A DNA stretch of 64,000 nt from Mucilaginibacter sp. SG564 (GTDB lineage Bacteria > Bacteroidota > Bacteroidia > Sphingobacteriales > Sphingobacteriaceae): contig NZ_JABGNA010000003.1 in assembly GCF_013149275.1 (NCBI RefSeq), forward strand, positions 248,001 to 312,000, given 5' to 3'. This document shows, one piece after another, positions 1 to 8,696 of this stretch (positions are counted from its first letter, which is position 1; every line of letters begins with the position of its first letter). Both the position numbers and the translations under genes were made by a program. The notes under the pieces were generated by a model. It ran no database searches. It worked only from the letters and a program-made list of their open reading frames with translations, and was not told the DNA's origin.

Positions 1-494
1 TTGAAAACCGCAACGGCACCGTACTTAATGATTGGGTGCTGGCGCATTTACCTGCTTATGATGTATCGGTACCTATTTTTGCCCTTATTTGGGGTATGGG
101 AATCCTGATGGCTGTAAGGGCTTTTTATAAACCCGCTGTTTGTACTACTTATATCTGGACGCTGATTTTTGTTTGTATAGCGCGTTTCATATCACTCACG
201 CTGGTCAAACTCGACCCACCTGCGGGGCTCGTTCCCCTGGTTGATCCGCTCACGAGTTATTTTTATGGTCATGCGGCTATCACCAAAGATCTTTTCTTTT
301 CGGGGCATACCTCAACTATGGTACTTATCTATCTTCACCTGGATAAAAAACGGGATAAAGCTATCGCGCTTATTGCCGCGCTTGTAGTGATGGCACTCCT
401 GCTTGTACAGCACATTCATTATACACTGGATGTACTGGCCGCCCCTGTTATTGTTTACTGTTGTTACCGGTTTGCCAAGGCTTTTAGCCTGTAA
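1..494 (+). CDS. PAP2-related membrane phosphatase, 5' truncated by window edge
   Basis: The frame is open from base 3 with no stop, so the gene begins outside the window; the internal GTG at 36 is not needed as a start. The visible product is about 163 residues with several hydrophobic segments. Two motifs near the C-terminus mark the sphingomyelin-synthase-like PAP2_C group: FFSGHTS, and HIHYTLDVL about 35 residues later, whose histidines and aspartate correspond to catalytic residues of the family. Members are integral membrane phosphatases or phosphotransferases acting on lipid phosphates; the substrate cannot be told from this fragment. The gene stops about 100 bp before the zinc GTPase gene, which has its own promoter, so the two are probably not one unit. 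Confidence 0.75.
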   Translation, partial: ENRNGTVLNDWVLAHLPAYDVSVPIFALIWGMGILMAVRAFYKPAVCTTYIWTLIFVCIARFISLTLVKLDPPAGLVPLVDPLTSYFYGHAAITKDLFFSGHTSTMVLIYLHLDKKRDKAIALIAALVVMALLLVQHIHYTLDVLAAPVIVYCCYRFAKAFSL

Positions 495-536
495 TATATA
501 AGCAACACAGCTCATTCGTAGACATTTATTTTTTCT

Positions 537-567
537 TTTTTAAATGCAACATAATTGCATTTAAAAA
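537..567. promoter_or_regulatory. Perfect 13-bp inverted repeat, candidate Zur operator
   Basis: Arms at 537-549 and 555-567 are exact reverse complements around a 5-bp spacer; the core reads AAATGCAA-N5-TTGCATTT. The right arm covers the presumed -33 TTG of the promoter, so a bound repressor would block transcription. The downstream gene is a ZigA-like COG0523 GTPase, a class often controlled by the zinc repressor Zur. The symmetry is seen directly; the identity of the repressor is inference. Confidence 0.6.
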
Positions 568-583
568 TTATCTCTTATGTTTG
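555..583 (+). promoter_or_regulatory. Bacteroidota-type promoter of the zinc GTPase gene
   Basis: TTG at 555-557 is followed after 18 bp by TATGTTTG at 576-583, an exact match to the TAnnTTTG -7 element. Transcription would start near 590, leaving a leader of about 10 nt before the ATG at 600. Confidence 0.6.
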
Positions 584-599
584 TATAAAATAATTACAG

Positions 600-1799
600 A
601 TGGAAAAGAGATTACCTGTAACCGTACTCAGCGGCTTTTTGGGCAGCGGCAAAACAACCTTGTTAAACCATATACTGCATAACAAGCAAAATTTGAAGGT
701 AGCGGTTATTGTGAACGACATGAGTGAGGTAAATATTGACGCTCAACTGGTAGCCAATCAAAAAACGTTGTCGCGCACCGAAGAAAAACTGGTAGAAATG
801 AGCAATGGCTGTATTTGCTGTACCCTGCGCGAGGATCTGATGATTGAGGTGGAAAAACTGGCCAAAGAAGGTCGTTTTGATTATTTGTTGATAGAAAGTA
901 CAGGAATTTCCGAACCTATACCCATCGCCCAGACATTTAATTTTGCAGATGAAGATGCAGGTATCGACCTGAGCAGGTTTGCGAAACTGGATACCATGGT
1001 TACCGTGGTGGATTGCTTTAACTTTTATAAGGATTTTGGGAGCTCGGAATTATTGCTGAACCGCGACCTCGTGGATGACCCCAACGACCGTCGCACCATA
1101 GTTAACCTGCTTACCGACCAGATTGAATTTGCCGATGTGATACTACTCAACAAAACCGACCTGGTATCGCTCAAAGAAGTAAAGATATTAGAAGCAGTGA
1201 TCACTAAATTAAATCCCGGCGCTAAAATATTACACACCCAATTTGGTAAGATCGACCCTAAGGAGATATTAAACACCGGGCTATTTGATTTCGACCAAGC
1301 TTCCCAGTCTGCCGGGTGGATCAAAGAACTGAATGGCGAACACACGCCAGAAACCGAGGAATATGGCATCAGCTCAACCGTTTTCCGGTCAAAGAAGCCC
1401 TTCCATCCCGAAAGATTTTACCATTACCTGCATCACGATTTTCCGCAGAACATTATCCGTTCCAAGGGTTTGTTCTGGATAGCTTCTGCCCCGGATGATG
1501 CCCTGAATTTTTCGCAGGCAGGTGGATCATCACGCCTGGAAAATGCGGGTGTTTGGTGGGCCAGCATGCCCTATCAGCAACGCGTTAAATTCCATGATTT
1601 TGTAGAGAATAAAGAAATGATCGAAAAAAACTGGTCGAAAGAATTTGGCGACCGCCACAACGAGCTGGTTTTTATTGGCGAGCACTTGAATAAGGAAGAA
1701 TTAACCAGAGAGCTCAACAGTTGCCTCATCACCGATGCCGAGTTCCTGGATCTGATAGCGGGAAAAGCCTTCGCCGATCCATTTAATAATCATTCATAG
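600..1799 (+). CDS. zigA: ZigA-like COG0523 zinc metallochaperone GTPase
   Basis: A 399-residue GTPase of the CobW/COG0523 family. Visible motifs are the Walker [10 protein letters not shown] at 12-20, the family metal site CICC at 71-74, the ESTGISE segment at 99-105 and the guanine-specificity motif NKTD at 184-187. Length and the [18 protein letters not shown] context match the roughly 400-residue ZigA subgroup, made under zinc starvation and thought to deliver zinc to client proteins in the cytoplasm. The start at 600 is supported by the promoter directly upstream. The gene is convergent with the FGGY kinase gene, with 11 bp between the stops. Zinc control is inferred from the upstream palindrome; the client protein is unknown. 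Confidence 0.85.
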   Translation: MEKRLPVTVLSGFLGSGKTTLLNHILHNKQNLKVAVIVNDMSEVNIDAQLVANQKTLSRTEEKLVEMSNGCICCTLREDLMIEVEKLAKEGRFDYLLIESTGISEPIPIAQTFNFADEDAGIDLSRFAKLDTMVTVVDCFNFYKDFGSSELLLNRDLVDDPNDRRTIVNLLTDQIEFADVILLNKTDLVSLKEVKILEAVITKLNPGAKILHTQFGKIDPKEILNTGLFDFDQASQSAGWIKELNGEHTPETEEYGISSTVFRSKKPFHPERFYHYLHHDFPQNIIRSKGLFWIASAPDDALNFSQAGGSSRLENAGVWWASMPYQQRVKFHDFVENKEMIEKNWSKEFGDRHNELVFIGEHLNKEELTRELNSCLITDAEFLDLIAGKAFADPFNNHS

Positions 1800-1810
1800 C
1801 AGCCCCCTTT

Positions 1811-3307
1811 TTAAATATCTAATTCATGCAGTCGGTGCATCGAATCCATGAGGTCGCGGTACAGCTTTTTAAATATTGGAAACAATTTGCTGTACCGCTC
1901 ATGGTTTTGCGCATTGGGCTCAATAACCGTTTGGTTATCAACATGTGTAAGCTGATCATAACTTTCGGGATGCAGCACCTGCGCAGCCAGGTAAATGGCT
2001 CCAACCGCCGACGCGTCTTCGGGCTGCAGCACTACCAACCTTTTCCCGGTAATATCTGCCAGGATCTGCGTCCAGGTAGCAGAACTTACAAAACCGCCGC
2101 TAATGTTCACCTGAGTAATATTTACCGAGGCATCCTCTACGGTTTTCAATACATCATACAAAGCAAAACAAACCCCTTCCAGTGCCGCCCTTAAAAAATG
2201 GGCCCGGGTGTGGGCCGGTTTTATATTCAAAAACCCGCCGCTGGTTTGAGTATCCCAAAGCGGGGCACGCTCGCCGTATAAATAAGGCAAAAAGATGAGT
2301 CCGTCACTTGCTGCTGGGATGGTATCGATGGTCGCGAATAATTCGTCATAATCTGCCGGTGTCAGTTTTTCCTTTTGCAAGAAATTTTGCAGTAGCCAGT
2401 TTATAGCGATACCTCCGTTGTTTACCGCACCACCGCATACAAAAGTATCCTGGTTAACCAGGTAATTGAAAGTCATCCCATCAAAATTGTATACCGGTTT
2501 GGGACTGGTGATACGCACCGCTCCGCTGGTACCAATAGTAAGCGCCGCAATACCCGGCCCGGTAGTATGGCTGCCCAGATTGGCGCAGCAACCATCACTC
2601 GCGCCGATCACAAAATGAGTTTGTTGCGAGATATTCAGCAAGGCGGCTGTATCCGGGTTAAGGTTATTACGGTGATAAGTGGTGTTTCTGGGGATTGATA
2701 ATTTGGCAGCAGAAATACCGGCCAGCTTACAGGCTTCTACACTCCAATCCAGCTTCAAGATATCAAACAAGCCGGTAGCCGAGGCAATGGAATAATCGAT
2801 CTCAAAACTTCCAAACAGTTTAAACCAGATAAACTCCTTGATCGATATAAATTGAGCTGCCTGTATAAACAGCTCGGGCTTATTGGTACGCAGCCAGATG
2901 AGCTTACACAAGGGCGACATGGCATGTATTGGTGTACCCGTAATGCGATATATTTCTGCACCCTGCACTGAATGTCTTAGCTCCTGCGCGATATCCTCGC
3001 TCCGCGCATCGGCCCAGGTGATCATCGGCAACAGCGGCGTTCCTGTTTCATCTACCAGTATAATACTGTGCATGGCGCTGCTAAAACTCACGGTAACCGG
3101 TGCATAGCCCACCCGCGCGGTGATATCCTGCATACATTTTACAAAGGCATGCCATATCAACAGCGGATCCTGCTCACTGTAACCCGGCTCCGGATTGTTG
3201 ATAGGGTAATGATTTTGAACCACCCCCAATGCCTCGCCAGTCAGGGTGAGGGCCACAGCTTTGGTGCTACCCGTGCCTATATCGATACCTAAAATATATG
3301 GTTTCAT
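1811..3307 (-). CDS. FGGY-family carbohydrate kinase, gluconokinase-like
   Basis: A 498-residue kinase that would phosphorylate a free sugar or sugar acid with ATP in the cytoplasm. The N-terminus LGIDIGTGSTKAVAL is the first phosphate-binding motif of FGGY kinases, MHSIILVD and ITWADARS follow as in gluconokinases, and GTSGAVR and the GGF motif lie in the C-terminal half. I chose the ATG at 3307 because the family starts just before this motif; an upstream in-frame ATG at 3337 would add ten unrelated residues. No gluconate permease or dehydrogenase is adjacent, so the substrate (gluconate, xylulose or another) is uncertain. It is divergent from the rhamnose operon, separated by a repeat-rich gap. 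Confidence 0.8.
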   Translation of the reverse strand: MKPYILGIDIGTGSTKAVALTLTGEALGVVQNHYPINNPEPGYSEQDPLLIWHAFVKCMQDITARVGYAPVTVSFSSAMHSIILVDETGTPLLPMITWADARSEDIAQELRHSVQGAEIYRITGTPIHAMSPLCKLIWLRTNKPELFIQAAQFISIKEFIWFKLFGSFEIDYSIASATGLFDILKLDWSVEACKLAGISAAKLSIPRNTTYHRNNLNPDTAALLNISQQTHFVIGASDGCCANLGSHTTGPGIAALTIGTSGAVRITSPKPVYNFDGMTFNYLVNQDTFVCGGAVNNGGIAINWLLQNFLQKEKLTPADYDELFATIDTIPAASDGLIFLPYLYGERAPLWDTQTSGGFLNIKPAHTRAHFLRAALEGVCFALYDVLKTVEDASVNITQVNISGGFVSSATWTQILADITGKRLVVLQPEDASAVGAIYLAAQVLHPESYDQLTHVDNQTVIEPNAQNHERYSKLFPIFKKLYRDLMDSMHRLHELDI

Positions 3308-3907
3308 ATGTGTGCCTAATTTAGGATAAAAACACAAGGGACGAAAGGATAAAAGACAAACAGATTCCTACTTACGTTCCTATATTGGGAAGCTCAAATG
3401 CTAAAAAGTGGGTTTACACAATTCAGGCGATTTATCATTAAAAATCAATTCAAATTACTCATTATCAATAATATAATGCAATGTAAACCATAAAAAAATG
3501 TAAACCATGTAAACCCACTTTTTAACAGAAATAGTCCCCATAGCATGAAGTATAGTTTACTGACCCGATCATCGCTACGCTCGATCATGCTCTCTTCGCC
3601 TGCGGCGGAAAGAGGGGATTTAAAAATTAAAAGAATTGTCATCCTGAGGAACGAAGGATCTGTTATTGAATATGCTAGGAGCAGAATAGATGCTTCACTC
3701 CGTTCAGCATGACAAATGTTTTCTTTACCCTCTTTCCGCCGCAGGCGAAGAGAGGGTCGCCCAGCAAAGCGCAGGCGGGGTGAGTCGATATTCATCCTTA
3801 TACTCCCTCTCCTTTGGAGAGGGTTGGCTGAGGTTTCCATGACAGTACATGACAGTTTCGGCCTATTTATTCCCTAAATTAGCTTTACCAATATAACCTG
3901 ATAGTGT
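3308..3907. other. Intergenic gap with nested palindromic repeat
   Basis: This 600-bp divergent gap contains no convincing gene. Its centre (about 3577-3790) is a nested inverted repeat. The outer arms carry CTCTTCGCCTGCGGCGG near 3591 and its reverse complement near 3733. The inner arms are the dispersed GTCATCCTGAGGAACG and CGTTCAGCATGAC type hairpin found at many places in this window. The last 60 bp hold the upstream region of rhaT, with a weak TAGCTTTA resembling a -7 element. Confidence 0.6.
3577..3790. repeat. Nested dispersed palindromic repeat
   Basis: Two hairpin repeats are nested. The outer arms are GC-rich, and the inner one is the CATGCTGAAC/CCTGAGGAACG type that recurs elsewhere in the window. 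Reading frames crossing it give the low-complexity translations typical of such repeats, not protein. Confidence 0.65.
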
Positions 3908-4987
3908 ATGCAAATAATCTTTGGAGTCTTTTTCCATTTTGTCGGTGGCTTTGCCTCGGGGAGCTTTTATATCCCTTATAAAAAAATTAAGGGCTGGGCC
4001 TGGGAAAGCTACTGGATAGTGGGCGGCATTTTTTCCTGGTTTATTGTACCGCCGCTGGCCGCATGGTTAACCATTCCGGGTTTTGCAGATATCATTAGCC
4101 ATACCGAAGGTTCCGTTATCGGCTGGACATACCTCATGGGTTTACTCTGGGGAATTGGCGGACTCACCTATGGCCTTGGGGTGCGGTACCTGGGCGTATC
4201 GCTGGGTAGTACAATTATCCTGGGACTTTGCTCTGTTTTTGGGGCTTTGATACCATCGATTTATTATGATATTTTCCCAAAAGCAGGTAAGGATACTTTT
4301 AGCCTGATGTTGCATACTTCCTGGGGGCAAATGGTGCTGCTGGGTATTCTGCTATGCGTTGCTGGCATTGTGATATGCGGCAAAGCGGGTATGATGAAGG
4401 AAAAAGAATTATCGGCCAATGGGGCAATAGCACAAGAAAATAAAGACTATCGCTTTGGTCTGGGCATACTGGTGGCTATTGTATCGGGCGTACTAAGCGC
4501 TTGCTTTAATTTTGGTATAGAAGCCGGCAAAAGCATGGCCGATACCGCCAATCAACTGTGGCAAGCAGCTCATCCGGCGCAGTGTAATTTTCTGTTCCAG
4601 AACAACGTTACCTATATTATTATACTTTGGGGAGGCTTAACTACCAACTTTATATGGTGCATGATATTAAATGCCCGCAATAAAACTTTTGGTAATTACA
4701 CCGATAAAAAAACGCCACTGCTTAAAAACTACCTGTTCGCGGCGCTGGCCGGCACCACCTGGTTTTTGCAGTTCTTTTTTTACGGCATGGGCGAAAGCAA
4801 AATGGGTAATGGCGCCAGCTCCTGGATACTGCACATGGCCTTCATTATTCTGATAGCCAATATGTGGGGACTGATATTAAAAGAATGGAAAGGCGTAAGT
4901 AAAAGAGCTTTCGCCACCGTAATAACCGGTATAGCGGTCATAATACTATCGGTACTGGTAGTAGGCTATGGTAATTCACTCAAGTAA
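3908..4987 (+). CDS. rhaT: L-rhamnose/proton symporter RhaT
   Basis: A 359-residue inner-membrane protein with about ten hydrophobic helices. It matches the RhaT family from the first residues (FGVFFHFVGGFASGSFYIPY) to the end, close to the 344 residues of the Escherichia coli protein. It would import L-rhamnose with a proton. It is the first gene of a same-strand run with the aldolase/dehydrogenase, isomerase and kinase of rhamnose breakdown, which strongly supports the substrate. A 71-bp AT-rich gap with degenerate AATTCA repeats separates it from the next gene. No rhamnose regulator gene is adjacent. Confidence 0.92.
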   Translation: MQIIFGVFFHFVGGFASGSFYIPYKKIKGWAWESYWIVGGIFSWFIVPPLAAWLTIPGFADIISHTEGSVIGWTYLMGLLWGIGGLTYGLGVRYLGVSLGSTIILGLCSVFGALIPSIYYDIFPKAGKDTFSLMLHTSWGQMVLLGILLCVAGIVICGKAGMMKEKELSANGAIAQENKDYRFGLGILVAIVSGVLSACFNFGIEAGKSMADTANQLWQAAHPAQCNFLFQNNVTYIIILWGGLTTNFIWCMILNARNKTFGNYTDKKTPLLKNYLFAALAGTTWFLQFFFYGMGESKMGNGASSWILHMAFIILIANMWGLILKEWKGVSKRAFATVITGIAVIILSVLVVGYGNSLK

Positions 4988-5001
4988 AAAAATCATAAAA
5001 A

Positions 5002-5050
5002 CATTCAGTAATTCAAATCACTAATTCACCAACTCAATAATTCAATAATT
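5002..5050. repeat. Degenerate AATTCA short repeats
   Basis: The gap between rhaT and the aldolase gene is made of irregular copies of AATTCA spaced roughly 12-15 bp apart. It looks like simple-sequence drift; no hairpin or terminator is seen, so transcription could read through. Confidence 0.4.
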
Positions 5051-5058
5051 AAAAATAT

Positions 5059-7179
5059 ATGTCTATCAGAACAACACCATTCAAACATGTAAGCTATCTG
5101 TGGGATGATGCCGAAGCCGCCAAACTGGAAGGTGATGAAGTTGCCCTGTTAATATACCGCTCAAACCTGTTAGGCGCCGATCTGCGCCTCACCAATTATG
5201 GCGGAGGCAATACCTCATGCAAGGTGTTGTCGAAAGACCCGCTCACCGGCAGCGAAGTTGAGGTCATGTGGATCAAAGGCTCTGGAGGCGACATCGGCAC
5301 ACTCAAAAAGAGCGGATTGGCAGCATTATATGTCGATCGCCTGCGCAGCCTCAAAAACGTTTACCGGGGTGTGGCCTATGAGGACGAAATGGTAGAACTT
5401 TTTAACCATTGCATATATGACCTGGCTTCTAAAGCGCCATCTATAGATACCCCCCTGCATGGTTTTTTACCCTTTAAACATATCGACCACCTGCACCCCG
5501 ACGCGGCCATCGCTATCGCCGCGGCTAAGGATGGTAAAAAAATAACCCGGGAGCTGTTTGACGGCACCATTGGCTGGGTGGAGTGGAAAAAACCAGGTTT
5601 TGAGCTTGGCCTGCAACTCAAACAATGTCTTGACGAAAATCCAGGCATCAGGGGTATTATGCTGGGTTCGCACGGATTGTTTACCTGGGGCGATACCGCT
5701 TTTGAAAGCTATGTAAACACCTTGGAAGTTATAGAACGCTGTGCCGAATACCTGGAAGAAAACTATGGTAAAAAAGCCCCCGTATTTGGCGGGCAAAAGA
5801 TTCAAAGTCTCGACGAAGTTAGACGTAAAAAACAAGCAGCTGAAATTGCTCCTATCCTTCGGGGTTTTTGCTCGAGCGAAAAACATATGATAGGTCATTT
5901 TACCGATGATGCCCGTGTGCTGGAATTTATCAATTCCAATGATCTTGATCGTTTGGCGCCTTTAGGAACCAGTTGCCCGGATCACTTTTTGCGCACCAAG
6001 ATCAGTCCGCTGGTATTGGATCTGCAACCTAACGAGGACTTGAGCAATGTAAAAGCATTACAGGAACGTCTTGCACCGGCGTTTGCCGCTTATCGCCAGA
6101 TGTATACCGACTATTACAATACCTGCAAACATGATAACAGTCCGGCCATCAGGGATGCTAACCCGGTGATCATCCTGTACCCGGGCGTTGGTCTATTCTC
6201 GTTCTCTAAAGACAAACAAACCGCACGCGTTGCAGCTGAGTTTTATACCAATGCCATCAACGTGATGAAGGGCGCCGAAGCTATATCTGAGTATACCTCA
6301 TTGCCCCGTCAGGAGGCTTTTGACATTGAGTACTGGTTGCTGGAAGAAGCCAAATTACAGCGGATGCCAAAACCAAAGGCGTTGTCTGGTAAAATTGCCC
6401 TGATCACGGGCAGCGCCGGTGGCATAGGCAAAGCCATCGCCAAAAAATTTGTGGATGAGGGTGCTGTAGTGATCCTCAATGACATGAATACAGAACGGCT
6501 TGAAGCTGCCGCTGAAGAGTTTAAAAAACAATACGGTAAAGACTCCTACACTACCGCTGTACTGAATGTGACCAAAGCCGAACAGATCAACGCCGCCTTA
6601 GAAACCGCGGCCCTGGCTTTCGGTGGAGTTGATATTGTGGTGAATAACGCAGGTTTGTCCATATCTAAATCCATTGCCGACCATACCGAGCAAGATTGGG
6701 ATCTATTGTATGATGTACTGGTAAAAGGCCAGTTTTTTATAACCCAGGCCGCAGTTGCCGTGATGCAAAAACAAGATATTGGCGGTGATGTTATCAATAT
6801 AGTAAGCAAAAATGCCCTGGTAAGCGGACCTAATAACGCGGGCTATGGCTCGGCTAAGGCCGCACAATTGCATCTGAGCAGATTGAATGCTGCCGAGCTG
6901 GGCGCTGATGGCATCCGGGTAAACGTAGTAAACCCCGACGCGGTGATCAGCGACAGTAATATATGGGCCGGCGGATGGGCCGAAGGCAGGGCTAAAGCTT
7001 ATGGCATTACTGTGGAAGAGTTACCCGCATATTATGCCAAACGTACACTGCTAAACCAGATTATATTACCTGCCGATATTGCCGATGCCTGCTTCGCCTT
7101 TACCGGTGGCCTGCTCAGCAAATCAACAGGCAATGTTTTGAATGTAGATGGCGGCGTAGCCATGGCTTTTGTAAGGTAA
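5059..7179 (+). CDS. rhaEW: Bifunctional rhamnulose-1-phosphate aldolase / lactaldehyde dehydrogenase
   Basis: A 706-residue two-domain fusion. The N-terminal part (about 1-430) is a class II aldolase: GGGN at 48-51, histidines at 134, 141, 144 and 146 around the metal site, and GSHGLFTWG with H205. The C-terminal part (about 440-706) is a short-chain dehydrogenase with the nucleotide motif TGSAGGIG near 450-457, NNAG at 529-532, and catalytic Y596 and K600. In the known pathway it splits L-rhamnulose 1-phosphate to dihydroxyacetone phosphate and L-lactaldehyde, and the second domain oxidises lactaldehyde to lactate. It lies between the transporter and isomerase genes. A hairpin repeat follows it, which may lower expression of downstream genes. 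Confidence 0.88.
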   Translation: MSIRTTPFKHVSYLWDDAEAAKLEGDEVALLIYRSNLLGADLRLTNYGGGNTSCKVLSKDPLTGSEVEVMWIKGSGGDIGTLKKSGLAALYVDRLRSLKNVYRGVAYEDEMVELFNHCIYDLASKAPSIDTPLHGFLPFKHIDHLHPDAAIAIAAAKDGKKITRELFDGTIGWVEWKKPGFELGLQLKQCLDENPGIRGIMLGSHGLFTWGDTAFESYVNTLEVIERCAEYLEENYGKKAPVFGGQKIQSLDEVRRKKQAAEIAPILRGFCSSEKHMIGHFTDDARVLEFINSNDLDRLAPLGTSCPDHFLRTKISPLVLDLQPNEDLSNVKALQERLAPAFAAYRQMYTDYYNTCKHDNSPAIRDANPVIILYPGVGLFSFSKDKQTARVAAEFYTNAINVMKGAEAISEYTSLPRQEAFDIEYWLLEEAKLQRMPKPKALSGKIALITGSAGGIGKAIAKKFVDEGAVVILNDMNTERLEAAAEEFKKQYGKDSYTTAVLNVTKAEQINAALETAALAFGGVDIVVNNAGLSISKSIADHTEQDWDLLYDVLVKGQFFITQAAVAVMQKQDIGGDVINIVSKNALVSGPNNAGYGSAKAAQLHLSRLNAAELGADGIRVNVVNPDAVISDSNIWAGGWAEGRAKAYGITVEELPAYYAKRTLLNQIILPADIADACFAFTGGLLSKSTGNVLNVDGGVAMAFVR

Positions 7180-7182
7180 TTT

Positions 7183-7400
7183 TTGGAGCAAGGATTTGAA
7201 GATAAAGGATTTAGGGACAAAAAAAGCACATTAGAACCCACCGTGTCATTGCGAGCGAAGCGTGGCAATAAGCCCCCTCTAAATCTCCCCCGAAAGGGGA
7301 GACTTTTAGAAAGTATTTCAAAGCCCTCCCTTCCGGGGAGGGTTGGGTGGGGCTCATTACTTCGTCCTTCCTCCTCGCAATGACATGGTTTTAGTAATAT
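7183..7400. repeat. Dispersed hairpin repeat inside the rhamnose operon
   Basis: Outer arms GTCATTGCGAGCGAAG (about 7245) and TCGCAATGAC (about 7375) enclose inner arms built on CCCCTCTAAATCTCCCC and GGGGAGG segments. Frames that run through it are not protein-like. It sits between the aldolase/dehydrogenase and isomerase genes of a single operon, so it may act as a processing or attenuation point; that is inference. Confidence 0.65.
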
Positions 7401-7420
7401 ATCATCATAAACCAATAACC

Positions 7421-8695
7421 ATGCAATTAGAGAAGAGCATTATTGACGAAGCTAACCACAAACAACAAGCTGCGCACCAGCGTAAGTTTGATTTTGTGGC
7501 CGCCGATATAAAGGGACTGGATATCATCCTCCAAAAACTGACCGATTTTCAGGTGGCTATACCCAGTTGGGCATTAGGTACGGGGGGTACGCGCTTCGGT
7601 CGTTTCTCGGGCGGTGGCGAACCGCGCAGCCTGGAAGAAAAGATAGAGGATGTGGGTTTGATCCATGCCTTAAACAAAAGCAGCAACTCCATTTCCCTGC
7701 ATATTCCCTGGGATATTCCTGATAATGCCGCTTCCATCAAAGCATTAGCCGCCCAGCATAGTTTACATTTCGACGCGGTAAACTCTAATACCTTTCAGGA
7801 TCAGCCATCACAGCAGCATAGCTATAAACACGGCTCCTTGCACCATGTAGATAAAGCGGTGCGCAAACAGGCCGTTGAGCACAATATTGAGGTGATCAAT
7901 TATGGCGTCGAACTGAATTCTAAGGCACTGTCTCTCTGGCTATCCGACGGATCAAACTTCCCGGGTCAACTCAACATGCGCGGTGCTTTTGAACGTACAT
8001 TGGAGAGCCTTCAGGAAATTTATGCCGCACTGCCTGCCGACTGGAAGATCTGGATAGAATACAAGCCCTATGAGCCTAATTTTTACTCTACCACCATTGG
8101 TGATTGGGGGCAATCTTATTTACTGGCCTCCAAATTGGGCAACAAGGCGCAGACCCTGGTTGATCTGGGTCACCACTTACAAGGAGCCAATATCGAACAA
8201 ATAGTTTCCCTTTTACTGATGGAAGACAAACTGGCCGGTTTCCATTTCAATGATTCCAAGTATGGCGATGATGACCTTACCGTGGGTAGCATTAATCCTT
8301 ACCAATTGTTCCTGATATTTAATGAACTGGTAGAAGGTATGGACGCCCGCGGCATGAACCATGCTACCGGTATTGGCTGGATGATAGATGCATCCCACAA
8401 CATCAAAGACCCTGTGGAGGATTTGCTGCAATCGGTAGAAGCCATCAAAATAGCCTATACGCAGGCATTGTTAGTTGATCAGCAGGCATTGAAGCATGCC
8501 CAGCTACAAAATGATGTAGTATTGGCGCAGGAAATTTTACAGCATGCTTACCGTACTGATGTACGTCCGCTACTTGCCGAATCGCGCTTGAGGACTGGTG
8601 GAGCGCTACAACCTTTGGAGCTATACCGCCAACAAGCGGTACGCCAGCAATTGATCAATGAACGGGGCGCATTAGCCGTATCTACAGGTTTATAA
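7421..8695 (+). CDS. rhaI: L-rhamnose isomerase (RhaI type)
   Basis: A 424-residue TIM-barrel sugar isomerase of the RhaI type, as in rhizobia and Pseudomonas stutzeri, which converts L-rhamnose to L-rhamnulose. Visible signatures include GTGGTRFGRF near the N-terminus, WIEYKPYEP, the metal-site stretches DLGHHLQG and FHFNDSKYGDDD, and GIGWMIDASHN. The start at 7421 (MQLEKS) is preferred; an upstream in-frame ATG at 7343 lies inside the hairpin repeat and would add repeat-derived residues. The stop is followed after one base by the kinase ATG, so the two are almost certainly co-translated. Confidence 0.9.
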   Translation: MQLEKSIIDEANHKQQAAHQRKFDFVAADIKGLDIILQKLTDFQVAIPSWALGTGGTRFGRFSGGGEPRSLEEKIEDVGLIHALNKSSNSISLHIPWDIPDNAASIKALAAQHSLHFDAVNSNTFQDQPSQQHSYKHGSLHHVDKAVRKQAVEHNIEVINYGVELNSKALSLWLSDGSNFPGQLNMRGAFERTLESLQEIYAALPADWKIWIEYKPYEPNFYSTTIGDWGQSYLLASKLGNKAQTLVDLGHHLQGANIEQIVSLLLMEDKLAGFHFNDSKYGDDDLTVGSINPYQLFLIFNELVEGMDARGMNHATGIGWMIDASHNIKDPVEDLLQSVEAIKIAYTQALLVDQQALKHAQLQNDVVLAQEILQHAYRTDVRPLLAESRLRTGGALQPLELYRQQAVRQQLINERGALAVSTGL

Positions 8696-8696
8696 T

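Noticed and set aside
3445-3840. 131-codon minus-strand frame
   Set aside because: It runs across nested hairpin repeats; its translation is the low-complexity pattern made by such repeats in other places.
7032-7415. 127-codon minus-strand frame and the 66-codon plus-strand frame at 7183
   Set aside because: Both read through the hairpin repeat in the rhamnose operon and overlap the end of the aldolase/dehydrogenase gene.
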